Assembly: GCF_014385005.1 (NCBI RefSeq)
Contig: NZ_JACRSZ010000017.1
Location: forward strand, 1 to 64,000
Length of the DNA: 64,000 nt
Source of the DNA: Jingyaoa shaoxingensis
GTDB lineage: Bacteria; Bacillota; Clostridia; Lachnospirales; Lachnospiraceae
Direction of reading: 5' to 3'
Positions 7,712-15,409 of this stretch are shown here, in pieces. Position 1 is the first letter of the stretch; each line of letters starts with the position of its first letter. The notes under the pieces are model-generated. The model did no database searches and was not told the DNA's origin. It saw nothing but the letters and a program-made list of their open reading frames with translations. Made by a program: the position numbers and the translations under genes.

Positions 7712-7909
7712 ATGCCAGGACAACACAGCAATTCAACAATAGCGTTTCGTCCTACGCAATGGGAACGGGCAATGATTGAAGAACGGGTAAAAGCCAGTGG
7801 GTTGTATAAGAAAGATTTTATTGCAAGAAGCTGTATCTATTCCAATATTGTTGTAGTGGGAACAAAACAGCGGGTACGGTACCTTGTAGAAGAATTACGA
7901 GAAACATAG
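7712..7909 (+). CDS. Small mobilisation-type protein (MobC-like), uncertain
   Basis: 65 residues, starting MPGQHSNSTIAFRPTQWERA. The short strand-like start followed by an amphipathic helix (ERAMIEERVKASGLYKKDFI) suggests a ribbon-helix-helix or MobC-type accessory fold. The ATG at 7712 has GAAGGAG eight bases upstream; the earlier ATG overlapping the integrase stop lacks a site. It lies directly downstream of an integrase tail. The function is not established. Confidence 0.45.
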   Translation: MPGQHSNSTIAFRPTQWERAMIEERVKASGLYKKDFIARSCIYSNIVVVGTKQRVRYLVEELRET

Positions 7910-7915
7910 ATAGTT

Positions 7916-8170
7916 ATGAAAGAGATCACCGAGCAGATTCTGTCCGGTGATTTCCCTATGTCTGGGGAAAGCTACAAGGAGCTGAAAGAAGATTATCTGG
8001 CGTTTGTGATTACAATGGTGGATATTCTGAATGGAGCTGCGTATTTATTTGAAAAGAAGCCGGATTCCGATAACAGGCATTGGAAAGAACAGCAGGAGAT
8101 TCAGCAGTATTGTGAAGCACTTGGAAAGGAGATTGGTGGAAAAGAAAAACAGGGCAGGAAAGGGATGTAA
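7916..8170 (+). CDS. Hypothetical protein of the mobile-element cluster
   Basis: 84 residues, mostly helical, starting MKEITEQILSGDFPMSGESY and ending in a basic tail (GKEKQGRKGM). It begins seven bases after the preceding stop in the same direction, with no clear Shine-Dalgarno, so translation may be coupled. I recognise no domain. Confidence 0.4.
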   Translation: MKEITEQILSGDFPMSGESYKELKEDYLAFVITMVDILNGAAYLFEKKPDSDNRHWKEQQEIQQYCEALGKEIGGKEKQGRKGM

Positions 8171-8234
8171 CGGATAAAAATGTAGTTGTGCAAAGACCAG
8201 ATAATAGATATAATATAGAAAAGAAGGTGAGAAA

Positions 8235-9050
8235 ATGCAGGTATTAAATCTGGAAGAAAAGAATACAGAGCGTATGGAGGCTATTAACAAATTTACGTTA
8301 ATGGATGATACCTTTATGACGCAGGTTTTTTCAGGCGATTTAGAATGTGCAGAAGAGCTTTTGAAAATAATATTAAAGAGAAATGATTTATCTGTGATAA
8401 AATCGGTTACACAGTTGACAATAGGAAATCTGTTTGGACGATCTGTGAGACTTGATATCTATGCCAATGATGCTACAGGAAAACAGTATGATATTGAAGT
8501 ACAGCAGGATGACAGTGGAGCTGTTCCTGAACGAGCCAGACTTAACAGTGCATTATTTGATTCAAGGCTTACCACATCAGGAGAAAAATATAAAGAAATG
8601 CCGGAGACATACATTATCTTTATTACATCTAATGATGTTTTAAAGGGAGGACTTCCGGTATATACAATAGAAAGAACCATACAGGAAACAGGAGAACTGT
8701 TCGGAGACAAAGCACATATTGTTTATGTAAATGGTTCTTATAGAGGAAATGATGAAGTCGGATGGCTGATGCACGATTTTAACTGTAAAGATTATCGTGA
8801 GATGCACAATCCTAAGATTGCAGAAAGAGTCAGATATTTTAAGGAAGAACCGAAAGGAGTGACTGAAATGTGTGAAACGATGCAGAAAATTGTAGACAGA
8901 GAGCGTGATGACGCTGATGTTAAGGCAAGAATGGATATAGCACTGAATTTGTGGTCAGAAGGAGAACATGATCTTGATAAGATCTCAAGAACTACAAAAT
9001 TGTCAATAGAGCAGGTTCGGAGAGCGATAACGGTTGTTCAGCCGGCTTGA
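8235..9050 (+). CDS. Rpn/PD-(D/E)XK nuclease-family transposase-like protein
   Basis: 271 residues. The N-terminal half has the PD-(D/E)XK core of the recombination-promoting nuclease group: LDIYANDATGKQYDIEVQ supplies the D and the ExQ motif, preceded by DDTFMTQVF. The C-terminal third is helical and ends with a putative HTH-like segment (LDKISRTTKLSIEQVRRAI). Such proteins (Rpn, formerly transposase_31) nick DNA and promote RecA-independent recombination; in gut Clostridia they occur in many copies. It has its own site, AAGAAGGTGAG, before the ATG. It appears intact. Confidence 0.75.
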   Translation: MQVLNLEEKNTERMEAINKFTLMDDTFMTQVFSGDLECAEELLKIILKRNDLSVIKSVTQLTIGNLFGRSVRLDIYANDATGKQYDIEVQQDDSGAVPERARLNSALFDSRLTTSGEKYKEMPETYIIFITSNDVLKGGLPVYTIERTIQETGELFGDKAHIVYVNGSYRGNDEVGWLMHDFNCKDYREMHNPKIAERVRYFKEEPKGVTEMCETMQKIVDRERDDADVKARMDIALNLWSEGEHDLDKISRTTKLSIEQVRRAITVVQPA

Positions 9051-9074
9051 TGTCAAAGTATATCAACTGTGTAA

Positions 9075-9254
9075 TTTACAAGATATTTTGATATAAAATT
9101 GTCATGGTTAGGATTGTTAGTTGGAATTTTAGCATGCTGCTCTGTCATATATTCTCAAAAGATTAAAGGTAACTTTCAACTGAAATTTGCATTATCTGGA
9201 GGTACGATTATGGCAAACGGTGGAATGGTTTATGAGTATTGTGTAACAAAGTAG
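9075..9254 (+). pseudogene. C-terminal fragment of a membrane protein
   Basis: An open frame without a start codon reads KLSWLGLLVGILACCSVIY, a membrane helix, then a short hydrophobic segment, ending YEYCVTK and TAG. It is preceded in frame by a stop at 9072. The parent protein is not recognised. Confidence 0.35.
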
Positions 9255-9264
9255 CTTCATAAAG

Positions 9265-9308
9265 GCAAAAGCGTATTGTGGTTTATACGACCGGCAATAC
9301 GCTTTTGC
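9265..9308 (+). terminator. 14-bp perfect hairpin
   Basis: GCAAAAGCGTATTG (9265-9278) pairs exactly with CAATACGCTTTTGC (9295-9308). There is no clear T-run; TATAAT follows at once and could be a -10 for the UvrA-like fragment. A terminator role is likely but not certain. Confidence 0.45.
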
Positions 9309-9352
9309 TGTATAATAGGATAAGAAAATTGTTATACGGAAAGGATAAGAAA

Positions 9353-9730
9353 ATGAAGGAACAGAATCATCCGAATGTGATTAAAATTCGAAATGCACAT
9401 GTTCATAACCTGAAACATATTAATGTGGATATTCCACTAAATAAGATTGTGGGAATTGCCGGAGTATCCGGTTCCGGGAAGTCATCTCTTGCACTTGGAG
9501 TGCTGTATGCGGAAGGCTCACGGAGATATCTGGATGCGTTATCGACTTATACCAGACGCAGAATGACGCAGGCTCCGAGAGCGCAGGTGGACGAGGTGCT
9601 GCATATTCCAGCGGCACTGGCATTACACCAAAGACCGGGGGTTCCGGGAATCCGAAGTATATTTGGAACCGGATCGGAACTGTTAAACACATTACGACGG
9701 ATGTTTTCAAGACTTGCAAATCACAGTTCA
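9353..9730 (+). pseudogene. N-terminal fragment of a UvrA-like ATPase
   Basis: MKEQNHPNVIKIRNAHVHNL and GIAGVSGSGKSSLALGVLYA (Walker A) followed by EGSRRYLDALSTY are the start of a UvrA or UvrA-like (UvrA2/drug-resistance type) protein. Homology continues through GTGSELLNTLRRMFSRL and then stops at about 9725, after roughly 125 of 800-900 residues. A minus-strand DUF6061-like gene occupies the following bases. A UvrA-type C-terminus in the same orientation lies at 20158-20334, 10 kb away. Confidence 0.8.
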
Positions 9731-9735
9731 AAACT

Positions 9736-9972
9736 TTATAATTCTAAGGAATCTTCAGCATCTACCCACATCTGCAAATTTTCATCAAGATATAACCTTG
9801 CATATTCTAATGGCTCATCAATTGCAAGCGATGTCAAAGCACAATCAGATCCAGGTGTGGTTTTTAAATTCTTTTCTGCTTCCCAGCAGTCAATGCGGAG
9901 CATATATCCCGCACAGGTATAAACATCAATGCTGTTGCAGTGTGGATTGTATTCTGCAAATATTGTTCTCAT
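9736..9972 (-). CDS. DUF6061-like small protein
   Basis: 78 residues. MRTIFAEYNPHCNSIDVYTC at the start, a central IDCWEAE, and the ending ALTSLAIDEPLEYARLYLDE match my memory of the DUF6061 family, small proteins of gut Firmicutes often next to conjugative elements, with no known function. AAGGAG lies ten bases before the ATG. Its 3' end abuts the truncated uvrA-like fragment, which is read in the opposite direction. Confidence 0.6.
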   Translation of the reverse strand: MRTIFAEYNPHCNSIDVYTCAGYMLRIDCWEAEKNLKTTPGSDCALTSLAIDEPLEYARLYLDENLQMWVDAEDSLEL

Positions 9973-10087
9973 CGTATCCCATCTCCTTATTATTCAATCA
10001 ATCATTAATTGTAAAAATTAAGAAGCATTTCAATCAGTTCACCATGTCAGTTTTATTTTGTGTTATACTGTTTTATAGATTTTTCTT

Positions 10088-10239
10088 GCCCTTGTATTTT
10101 CCCTTATCAGAGTCCGTAAACACTGGTGGGACGATATAACACAAGGGAAACAATAAGGGAAAGCTCACCTGTGACAAATCCAGTGTTTTCAAGGGCTTAC
10201 AGAGAATTTAATAACAAAATATAACAGTTATTAAATCTC
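10088..10239. repeat. Interleaved inverted repeats in a gene-free stretch
   Basis: 9973-10312 has no gene. It holds nested palindromes: GCCCTTG (10088) with CAAGGGC (10190), TTTCCCTTAT (10098) with ATAAGGGAAA (10153), AAACACTGG (10118) with CCAGTGTTT (10180), and a hairpin at 10202-10239 with arms ending TTTAATAAC and starting GTTATTAAA. The second and third pairs cross, so this is not one simple stem. It may be an element end with recombinase-binding sites or a structured RNA. Confidence 0.5.
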
Positions 10240-10312
10240 TTAAAACAGGTGAAATCTCAATCGGAATTTATCAGAAAATGAGGAATAGTTGAAATGGAGG
10301 CGCTATAATAAC

Positions 10313-10636
10313 ATGAAGATTGAAGGGAACCAGAAAGAACTGGATGCAATGGTAGAATTTCATAAGGGAAACCGTGTCGAGGGACTGAGACTGCAAGAAG
10401 AATTTGCAGCGGAATTTCGTAAGGAGTATAAAGACAAAGATCACTGTCCTTGCCTGAAAGTCTGTCGTTATCACGGAAACTGTAAGGAATGTGTAGCAAT
10501 CCACAGAGCGCATCAGGAACATGTTCCTAATTGTATGCGACCATTGATTAATAAAAAATTGAAATTGATGTCAGAATTAACAGAGCATACCTTGGCAAAT
10601 GAAATAGAAGCTCCACATGAGATTTTAAGAAAATAG
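10313..10636 (+). CDS. Cysteine-rich small protein (DUF6485-like)
   Basis: 107 residues. After a charged helical start (MKIEGNQKELDAMVEFHKGN), four cysteines plus histidines lie in CPCLKVCRYHGNCKECVAIH, followed by HVPNCMRP, suggesting a metal-binding knuckle. Homologues are sometimes mislabelled LPS biosynthesis protein. GGAGG is 12 bases before the chosen ATG. It appears intact; the role is unknown. Confidence 0.6.
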   Translation: MKIEGNQKELDAMVEFHKGNRVEGLRLQEEFAAEFRKEYKDKDHCPCLKVCRYHGNCKECVAIHRAHQEHVPNCMRPLINKKLKLMSELTEHTLANEIEAPHEILRK

Positions 10637-10670
10637 GCAAGTTAAATTCAAGTTTGACGGAGTAATAAAT

Positions 10671-11114
10671 ATGAAAATCCGAGAAGTGAATGAGAATAAA
10701 AAGCAATTTATAGCATTATTGTTATTAGCTGATGAGCAGGAAAATATGATTGATCACTATCTTGAAAAAGGTACTATGTATGTACTTGAAGATGGTAATG
10801 TAAAAGCTGAATGTGTCGTTACTGATGAAGATAATGGAATACTTGAAATTAAAAATATTGCAGTTGATCCTCAGAATCAAGGACAGGGCTATGGGAAAGC
10901 ATTGATTGACTTCCTTTCAAGTAAATATGCAGATGAATATTCTATTTTGCAGGTTGGAACAGGTGACAGCCCGTTGACCGTACCGTTTTATGAAAAATGC
11001 GGATTTGTCCGATCTCACAATATTCCGAATTTCTTTACGGACAATTATGACCACCCAATTTATGAGTGTGGTGTACAGTTAATAGATATGGTATATTTGC
11101 AAAGATGTTTATAA
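10671..11114 (+). CDS. GNAT-family N-acetyltransferase
   Basis: 147 residues with the GNAT core: EIKNIAVDPQNQGQGYGKAL contains the acetyl-CoA pyrophosphate loop (Q-x-x-G-x-G/A), and VPFYEKCGF is the terminal motif B. It would transfer an acetyl group from acetyl-CoA to an amine on a small molecule or protein; the substrate is not deducible. TGACGGAG precedes the ATG. The palindromic spacer CAGTTTTTGAAACTG follows it. Confidence 0.8.
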   Translation: MKIREVNENKKQFIALLLLADEQENMIDHYLEKGTMYVLEDGNVKAECVVTDEDNGILEIKNIAVDPQNQGQGYGKALIDFLSSKYADEYSILQVGTGDSPLTVPFYEKCGFVRSHNIPNFFTDNYDHPIYECGVQLIDMVYLQRCL

Positions 11115-11118
11115 CTTC

Positions 11119-11133
11119 CAGTTTTTGAAACTG
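11119..11133. repeat. Palindromic spacer repeat, copy 1
   Basis: CAGTTT-TTG-AAACTG is an exact 6-bp inverted repeat, embedded in a longer shared stretch TTCCAGTTTTTGAAACTGAG. It lies directly after the acetyltransferase stop and about 35 bases before the next start. Other copies are at 11580, 12391 and, degenerate and inverted, 15234. Confidence 0.65.
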
Positions 11134-11165
11134 AGAAATCGTAATTGATGGGGGTAGTGTGAATT

Positions 11166-11570
11166 ATGAAAAAGATTGTATGTGCAATGCTATGTATTCT
11201 GCTTGTATTTAGTTTGAGTGCTTGTGGTGGAAGTGTTAATGAAGTAAACACGCATAATGTAGAATCTGAAATATATTCTGAAGAGGATATTGCAGCTGCT
11301 ATTGACACCATAAAAAAAGAGTTTAAGAGCAACTGGAATGGATATACTCTTACAGAAATTTATTATGCAGGGGATGACAGCTCTAAAGACCATCAAGATT
11401 GGGCAGATAGGAACAATGCAGATGAAGTCATTGTTTTGCTATCTTCATTCGATATTGATTCATCTGGAGGAGATGGTTCTCTGAATCCAAATAGTACATA
11501 CAATGATTGGAAGTGGATTTTAGTTAGAACAAATGGCGGACAATGGCAACATGTTGACCATGGATATTAA
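11166..11570 (+). CDS. Hypothetical lipoprotein
   Basis: 134 residues. The signal peptide with lipobox FSLSAC (MKKIVCAMLCILLVFSLSAC) predicts a membrane-anchored extracellular protein. The mature part contains TIKKEFKSNWNGYTLTEIYY and a Trp-rich end. I recognise no family. It is one of four small genes separated by the same palindromic spacer, in the same direction. Confidence 0.6.
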   Translation: MKKIVCAMLCILLVFSLSACGGSVNEVNTHNVESEIYSEEDIAAAIDTIKKEFKSNWNGYTLTEIYYAGDDSSKDHQDWADRNNADEVIVLLSSFDIDSSGGDGSLNPNSTYNDWKWILVRTNGGQWQHVDHGY

Positions 11571-11579
11571 AATAAATTC

Positions 11580-11594
11580 CAGTTTTTGAAACAG
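11580..11594. repeat. Palindromic spacer repeat, copy 2
   Basis: CAGTTTTTGAAACAG, one base different from copy 1, within the same longer context (TTCCAG...GAGAAATCG). It lies between the lipoprotein gene and the DUF6483-like gene. Confidence 0.6.
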
Positions 11595-11621
11595 AGAAAT
11601 CGGTAGTTATGGATGTGAAAA

Positions 11622-12017
11622 ATGTATTTCACAGACGAAAAAGACTATATTATGCGAATGATAAAAGAAATGGTAAGAGTATTATTTTCTTTAATGTTTG
11701 GGAAAAAGTATGTTTCTGTTGAACTTGAAAAAGAAAATAAATATGAAGTATCAGGGAAAAATTTGAAAGATTTTCTTGATATGATTGATTCTGGGAAAAT
11801 TAACGAAGCAGAGAATATACTTTTAGATAGCATTGATTATACAGACAGAAATGAGGTAATGGCAGCAGCTCTTTTCTACCAATACCTTAGTGAGAAGGAT
11901 AGTGAGTTTTTGAAAAATAATAATTATACAAAAGAAGAAGTGATGTCTGGTTTTAAGCAATTACTTATGCAGTCAGGATATACTGATTTGCTATGTTTGG
12001 TCAAAGCTGAAGAGTAA
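11622..12017 (+). CDS. DUF6483-like protein
   Basis: 131 residues, starting MYFTDEKDYIMRMIKEMVRV, which recalls the DUF6483 family of Firmicute proteins. It is all helical with TPR-like spacing in the second half (AAALFYQYLSEKDSEFL). No signal peptide, so cytoplasmic. Function unknown. The ATG follows a weak GTGAAAA site. Confidence 0.55.
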   Translation: MYFTDEKDYIMRMIKEMVRVLFSLMFGKKYVSVELEKENKYEVSGKNLKDFLDMIDSGKINEAENILLDSIDYTDRNEVMAAALFYQYLSEKDSEFLKNNNYTKEEVMSGFKQLLMQSGYTDLLCLVKAEE

Positions 12018-12071
12018 TGTAGAAAATTCAAAGAGATAAGAGTGATTGGCTGAAAGGAGAAATTGTATTAT

Positions 12072-12386
12072 ATGTTCTATATTGTTTTTGACTTTATGAT
12101 GGCAGTGATTATGTTTTTGTTTGGAATGTGGTTTTATAAATCAGAAGGAAAAGCTGCTAAATTCTTGTCGGGTTATAATATGAAATCAGCGGATGAACGA
12201 AAGAAATACGATGAGAATGCTATGTGTAAGGCATATGGAAAAAGAATGATGTTTATGTCAGTTCCTTTTATTATTGGAATAATCATAGATATCCAATATC
12301 AAGGAATAGGCTGTTGGATCGCATGGGGGATATGGCTTATTATGTTTGTTTTGTTGCTTATTGATAGACATAAAAGAGAATGTTAA
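12072..12386 (+). CDS. Small membrane protein, DUF3784-like
   Basis: About 104 residues. The N-terminal helix (FDFMMAVIMFLFGMWFY), a polar loop with FLSGYNMKSADERKKY, and two more membrane helices match the DUF3784 layout. AAAGGAG lies 12 bases before the ATG at 12072; a TTG nine bases earlier is the alternative start. The last 50 codons plus the following spacer occur again, inverted and diverged, at 15234-15408. Confidence 0.6.
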   Translation: MFYIVFDFMMAVIMFLFGMWFYKSEGKAAKFLSGYNMKSADERKKYDENAMCKAYGKRMMFMSVPFIIGIIIDIQYQGIGCWIAWGIWLIMFVLLLIDRHKREC

Positions 12387-12390
12387 ATTC

Positions 12391-12405
12391 CAGTTTTTGA
12401 AACTG
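12391..12405. repeat. Palindromic spacer repeat, copy 3
   Basis: CAGTTTTTGAAACTG, identical to copy 1, four bases after the DUF3784-like stop and within the conserved context AAATTCCAG...GAGGAAT. Confidence 0.65.
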
Positions 12406-12432
12406 AGGAATTTGAATTTGGAGGATTGAATT

Positions 12433-12630
12433 ATGTGGAATGAATTAGGCATAAGCGGAGGAACCGCAATTGTTATTTTGATAGCACTATATTTTGTCAT
12501 TAAGTGGGCTGTGAAGAATGGTGTGAAAGAAGCATATAAGGATATTACCGGAAAGAAACCTGTTGAAGATGAAAAAAATGAAAAAGAGCTAGAAGGACTG
12601 GTAAATGATTCACAAGACGCAAAAATTTAA
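12433..12630 (+). CDS. Single-helix membrane protein, DUF6019-like
   Basis: 65 residues with one membrane helix (AIVILIALYFVIKWAV) and a charged cytoplasmic tail that is mostly Lys and Glu. This resembles DUF6019. GGAGG lies upstream of the ATG. It is the last of the small-gene series before a terminator. Confidence 0.5.
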   Translation: MWNELGISGGTAIVILIALYFVIKWAVKNGVKEAYKDITGKKPVEDEKNEKELEGLVNDSQDAKI

Positions 12631-12646
12631 TATGAAATCTGAACGT

Positions 12647-12682
12647 AGAGCGTATAGAGAAATCTATGCGTTCTATTTTTTT
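12647..12682 (+). terminator. Rho-independent terminator
   Basis: AGAGCGTATAGA pairs with TCTATGCGTTCT (two wobbles) around a GAAA loop, followed by ATTTTTTTG. It closes the small-gene series. Confidence 0.75.
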
Positions 12683-12797
12683 GCTTATTTTTGAAAAAAG
12701 TGATTAAAAAACTATTGACATTTTGTTACTGGCAGTTGAACTATATGAGTATTGTAGGTGGATAAACATATATTGTACATTATGAAGAAGGTAATAG

Positions 12798-13739
12798 GTG
12801 AAGAACATGGGAAATGATATCGTCTTATTTATGGATGGAAATATACAATTAGAAGTACCAGTATCTCGAGATGGAGAATCGGTATGGCTGTCTGCGAATC
12901 AAATGGCAGTTTTGTTTGATAAGGATGAAACTAATATTAGAAAGCATATAAATAATGTTTTTAGATCTTCAGAAGTTGATAAAAATAACAACACGCAAAA
13001 AATGCGTGTTGATGGAGTAAAACAGTCGGTTGCATTTTATTCTTTAGATGTGATTCTGGCAGTTGGATACAGAGTCAATTCACAAAGAGGTATAGCTTTT
13101 AGAAAATGGGCAAATAATGTTCTTAAACAGTTTATTTTGAAAGGCTATGCAATCAATGAAAAGCGTCTTCAGGCGCTTAAGAAAACAGTTGATATTCAGT
13201 CAAGGATGCTTGCAGATGCACTTGATATAGAGGAGAAAGATGTGCTCAGAGCTGTGAATGAATACACAGATGCATTGATTCTTCTAGATCAATATGACCA
13301 CCAGACATTAAGTAAGCCAGAGGGAAGTGCTCCGGTATACCGCATTACTTATGAAGAGTGTGTTCAGATGGTTGGTCAGATGAAGGATTCTTTTGAAACA
13401 GATGTATTTGGTGTAGAAAAAGAGGCTGGTAAGGTAGAAGGGATTATTGCTGCTGTTTACCAGAGTGTATTTGGACAGGATGCGTATCCATCATTGGAAG
13501 AGAAAGCGGCGAATTTATTGTATTTTATGATAAAAGATCATCCATACGCAGATGGCTGTAAAAGAATTGCAGCATCACTGTTCCTGGAATTTTTAGACAA
13601 GAACAATGCGTTGTTCTTGGATGGAGAGAAGAGACTCAGTGATGGAACGTTAGTAGCAATAACGTTAATGATTGCTGAATCAAAACCAGAAGAAAAAGAT
13701 GTGATGGTAAAACTGATAATGAATCTATTGAAATTATAG
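12798..13739 (+). CDS. RhuM-like/Fic fusion protein
   Basis: 313 residues. The N-terminal RhuM-type region (VWLSANQMAVLFDKDETNIR, then YRVNSQRGIAFRKWAN) runs to about residue 150 and is followed by a Fic/Doc domain whose motif is HPYADGCKRIAA. Fic proteins transfer AMP or phosphate to target proteins; the usual motif is HPF-x-x-G-N-G/K-R, so the Asn is Cys here. The GTG at 12798 is chosen because AAGG is six bases upstream; an ATG nine bases later is possible. A terminator follows. It is an accessory gene, possibly toxin-like. Confidence 0.75.
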   Translation: MKNMGNDIVLFMDGNIQLEVPVSRDGESVWLSANQMAVLFDKDETNIRKHINNVFRSSEVDKNNNTQKMRVDGVKQSVAFYSLDVILAVGYRVNSQRGIAFRKWANNVLKQFILKGYAINEKRLQALKKTVDIQSRMLADALDIEEKDVLRAVNEYTDALILLDQYDHQTLSKPEGSAPVYRITYEECVQMVGQMKDSFETDVFGVEKEAGKVEGIIAAVYQSVFGQDAYPSLEEKAANLLYFMIKDHPYADGCKRIAASLFLEFLDKNNALFLDGEKRLSDGTLVAITLMIAESKPEEKDVMVKLIMNLLKL

Positions 13740-13785
13740 TGGCATTGCATCGTTTTTATATTACAACAGTATATGATGAGATGAA

Positions 13786-13816
13786 CCAACCTTGTGCCCA
13801 CTGGGCACGAAGTTGG
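13786..13816. repeat. 31-bp near-palindrome
   Basis: CCAACCTTGTGCCCA and TGGGCACGAAGTTGG are reverse complements apart from two positions, with one base between. It lies between the Fic stop and its terminator. It could be an extra hairpin or an operator. Confidence 0.45.
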
Positions 13817-13830
13817 CACAGTCACTACGG

Positions 13831-13858
13831 TGTCAGGAGAAATCCTGGCATCTTTTTT
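13831..13858 (+). terminator. Terminator of the RhuM-Fic gene
   Basis: TGTCAGGA pairs with TCCTGGCA around GAAA (one G-T pair), followed by TCTTTTTT. Confidence 0.8.
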
Positions 13859-14019
13859 ATGTCTTTTTACACTTCAAAAAATAATCTTAAAAAATTTCTA
13901 AAATCATGTCCGATTTTGTCGCTCCCAATACAGAGTATATGGAAGGCAAATTGAAAATCCTCTGATTTCCAAAAATCACAAACGTAAAAGAGGTTCAGAC
14001 AGTTCTTCCGATTGCACCT

Positions 14020-14230
14020 TGACAATTGAAGGAGCTGATACATCTTGAGGAACATGCTTACCGGAGATAATCCGGCTCGTGAAGGCGAAGACTCCTACGG
14101 GAAGAGCGAAGCAATAATGATACCACCGAAAGGTACAGGACCTCTGCTGAAACAGAGACTGTGACTGTATTTTTACAGCCGGGTTATCTGGAATGATAAC
14201 GATCAGATGTATATGTACAGACAAAGCCCA
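14020..14230 (+). ncRNA. Candidate structured RNA or element end
   Basis: No protein is supported in 13860-14397. The stretch has several local stems, such as CCGGAGATAATCCGG (14060 area) and ACCTCTGCTGAAACAGAG-like pairing near 14140-14160, and its base composition is GC-richer than its flanks. A terminator hairpin lies downstream at 14286-14317. It could be a noncoding RNA, or the right end with guide-RNA-like scaffold of a lost IS200/IS605-type element. I cannot match a family. Confidence 0.3.
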
Positions 14231-14285
14231 AATGCGAATACTTAGATTTTCTTATTTATATTATAGGAGAAATCCTGTAGTAAGT

Positions 14286-14317
14286 GGGGAATGGTTCGAC
14301 TCCATTCCTCATTTTTT
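14286..14317 (+). terminator. Rho-independent terminator
   Basis: GGGGAATGG pairs with CCATTCCTC around TTCGACT, followed by ATTTTTTC. It ends whatever is transcribed from the 14.0-14.2 kb stretch and isolates the ssb fragment. Confidence 0.75.
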
Positions 14318-14397
14318 CGTGCAGAAAATGCATAGATTATTATCCTGTTTGAAATACCGGGGAAAGGTGTTGCAGGAAGAAAGGGAGGACAAGAAGC

Positions 14398-14630
14398 ATG
14401 AATACGATTGTTTTAATAGGTAGACTTGCCAGAAATCCAGAAACTAAGCTGGCATCTACGCAAAAGGGACAAACCAAAGTATCCAGGTTTCCACTGGTGG
14501 TAAAAAGAAATCGCACCAGCAAAGCATTTGTAGTGATGATCACAGCTTATGGAAATAATGCAGAATTTGTGGAGAAATATCTTGAAAAAGGAATTAAGAT
14601 TGCTCTCTCCGGAGAGTTAGTAATACATCA
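14398..14630 (+). pseudogene. ssb: N-terminal fragment of a single-stranded DNA-binding protein
   Basis: MNTIVLIGRLARNPETKLAS is the SSB start, followed by SRFPLVVKRNR and VEKYLEKGIKIALSGELVI of the OB fold. After about 75 residues the homology stops and the frame runs into the end of the opposing KilA-N gene. GGGAGG lies upstream of the ATG. Mobile-element-type SSBs are common in conjugative elements, so this is probably a remnant of one. Confidence 0.75.
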
Positions 14631-14635
14631 TTCAT

Positions 14636-15139
14636 CTATTCTGTTTTTTGCTGTTCACTTTTAGAAGTGAAATTAATATATTTGGCACGTTGTAAAATTG
14701 AAATAACTGCATCAATGCTTTCTGGATTGGAAAAGCTCATGATAAAAAGCTTAAATTCCGGAGAAATCCATGAAGCAAACTCAAACGCTATATCCGTATG
14801 AGCATAAGTACCGCCATATCGTCCCGATTTTGATACGATACCGATTGCATCCGTTGCTTTTATCCACTGTTGTGGTGTCAATGTAAAAGCATTATCTCCA
14901 GATTCTGCTTTAAACCTATCGAATTCGATAGGTTTAAAATTGGGATTGTGAATTTGTTCCCACAAGCCCAAAAATGAAATCGTAGAATGATTGCGCATCC
15001 AGTTTGCTACCACGATAAAAGCATTGTCTGGATTTTTATATTTTGCAATATCAGTGAGTGAAATGTAAGCATCCTCATTAACAACATCGCCCATCACTCT
15101 GATTTCTGTTCCATTTGCATCTATTTTCATGTTTTTCAA
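14636..15139 (-). CDS. KilA-N domain protein, C-terminus rearranged
   Basis: 167 residues. The KilA-N domain covers the first 130: AYISLTDIAKYKNPDNAFIV, WIKATDAIGIVSKSGRYGGT, and IAFEFASWISPEFKLFIM. Intact relatives continue with about 100 further residues after this point; here a short unrelated tail follows (SFSNPESIDAV to SEQQKTE), suggesting truncation by deletion. The TTG start is set by GGGGG ten bases upstream. KilA-N domains bind DNA and occur in phage and element regulators. Confidence 0.65.
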   Translation of the reverse strand: MKNMKIDANGTEIRVMGDVVNEDAYISLTDIAKYKNPDNAFIVVANWMRNHSTISFLGLWEQIHNPNFKPIEFDRFKAESGDNAFTLTPQQWIKATDAIGIVSKSGRYGGTYAHTDIAFEFASWISPEFKLFIMSFSNPESIDAVISILQRAKYINFTSKSEQQKTE

Positions 15140-15233
15140 TCTTGTTTTTCCCCCTTTCTACATTACGGACACTCTCTTTCAAAATAATTTTCTAATTTTT
15201 CTTTTCTATTTCTCGCCATATGTAATTGTCACA

Positions 15234-15408
15234 TCAATTTTCGCAACTGAAATTTAACGTTCTCTTTTATGCCTAGCAATAAGCAACAAAACAAACATAA
15301 TAAACCATATCCCCCATGCAATCAAACAACCAATTCCTTGATATTGGATATCTATGATTATTCCAATAATAAAAGGAACTGACATAAACATCATTCTTTT
15401 TCCATATG
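15234..15408 (-). pseudogene. Inverted partial copy of the DUF3784-like gene and its spacer
   Basis: The reverse complement of 15234-15408 closely matches 12232-12405: the same reading frame from KRMMFMSVPFIIGIIIDIQY to a stop (15254-15256), with a few substitutions, then a degenerate version of the palindromic spacer (15234-15249). The 5' half of the gene is missing. The two copies are 3 kb apart in opposite orientation. Confidence 0.8.
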
Positions 15409-15409
15409 T

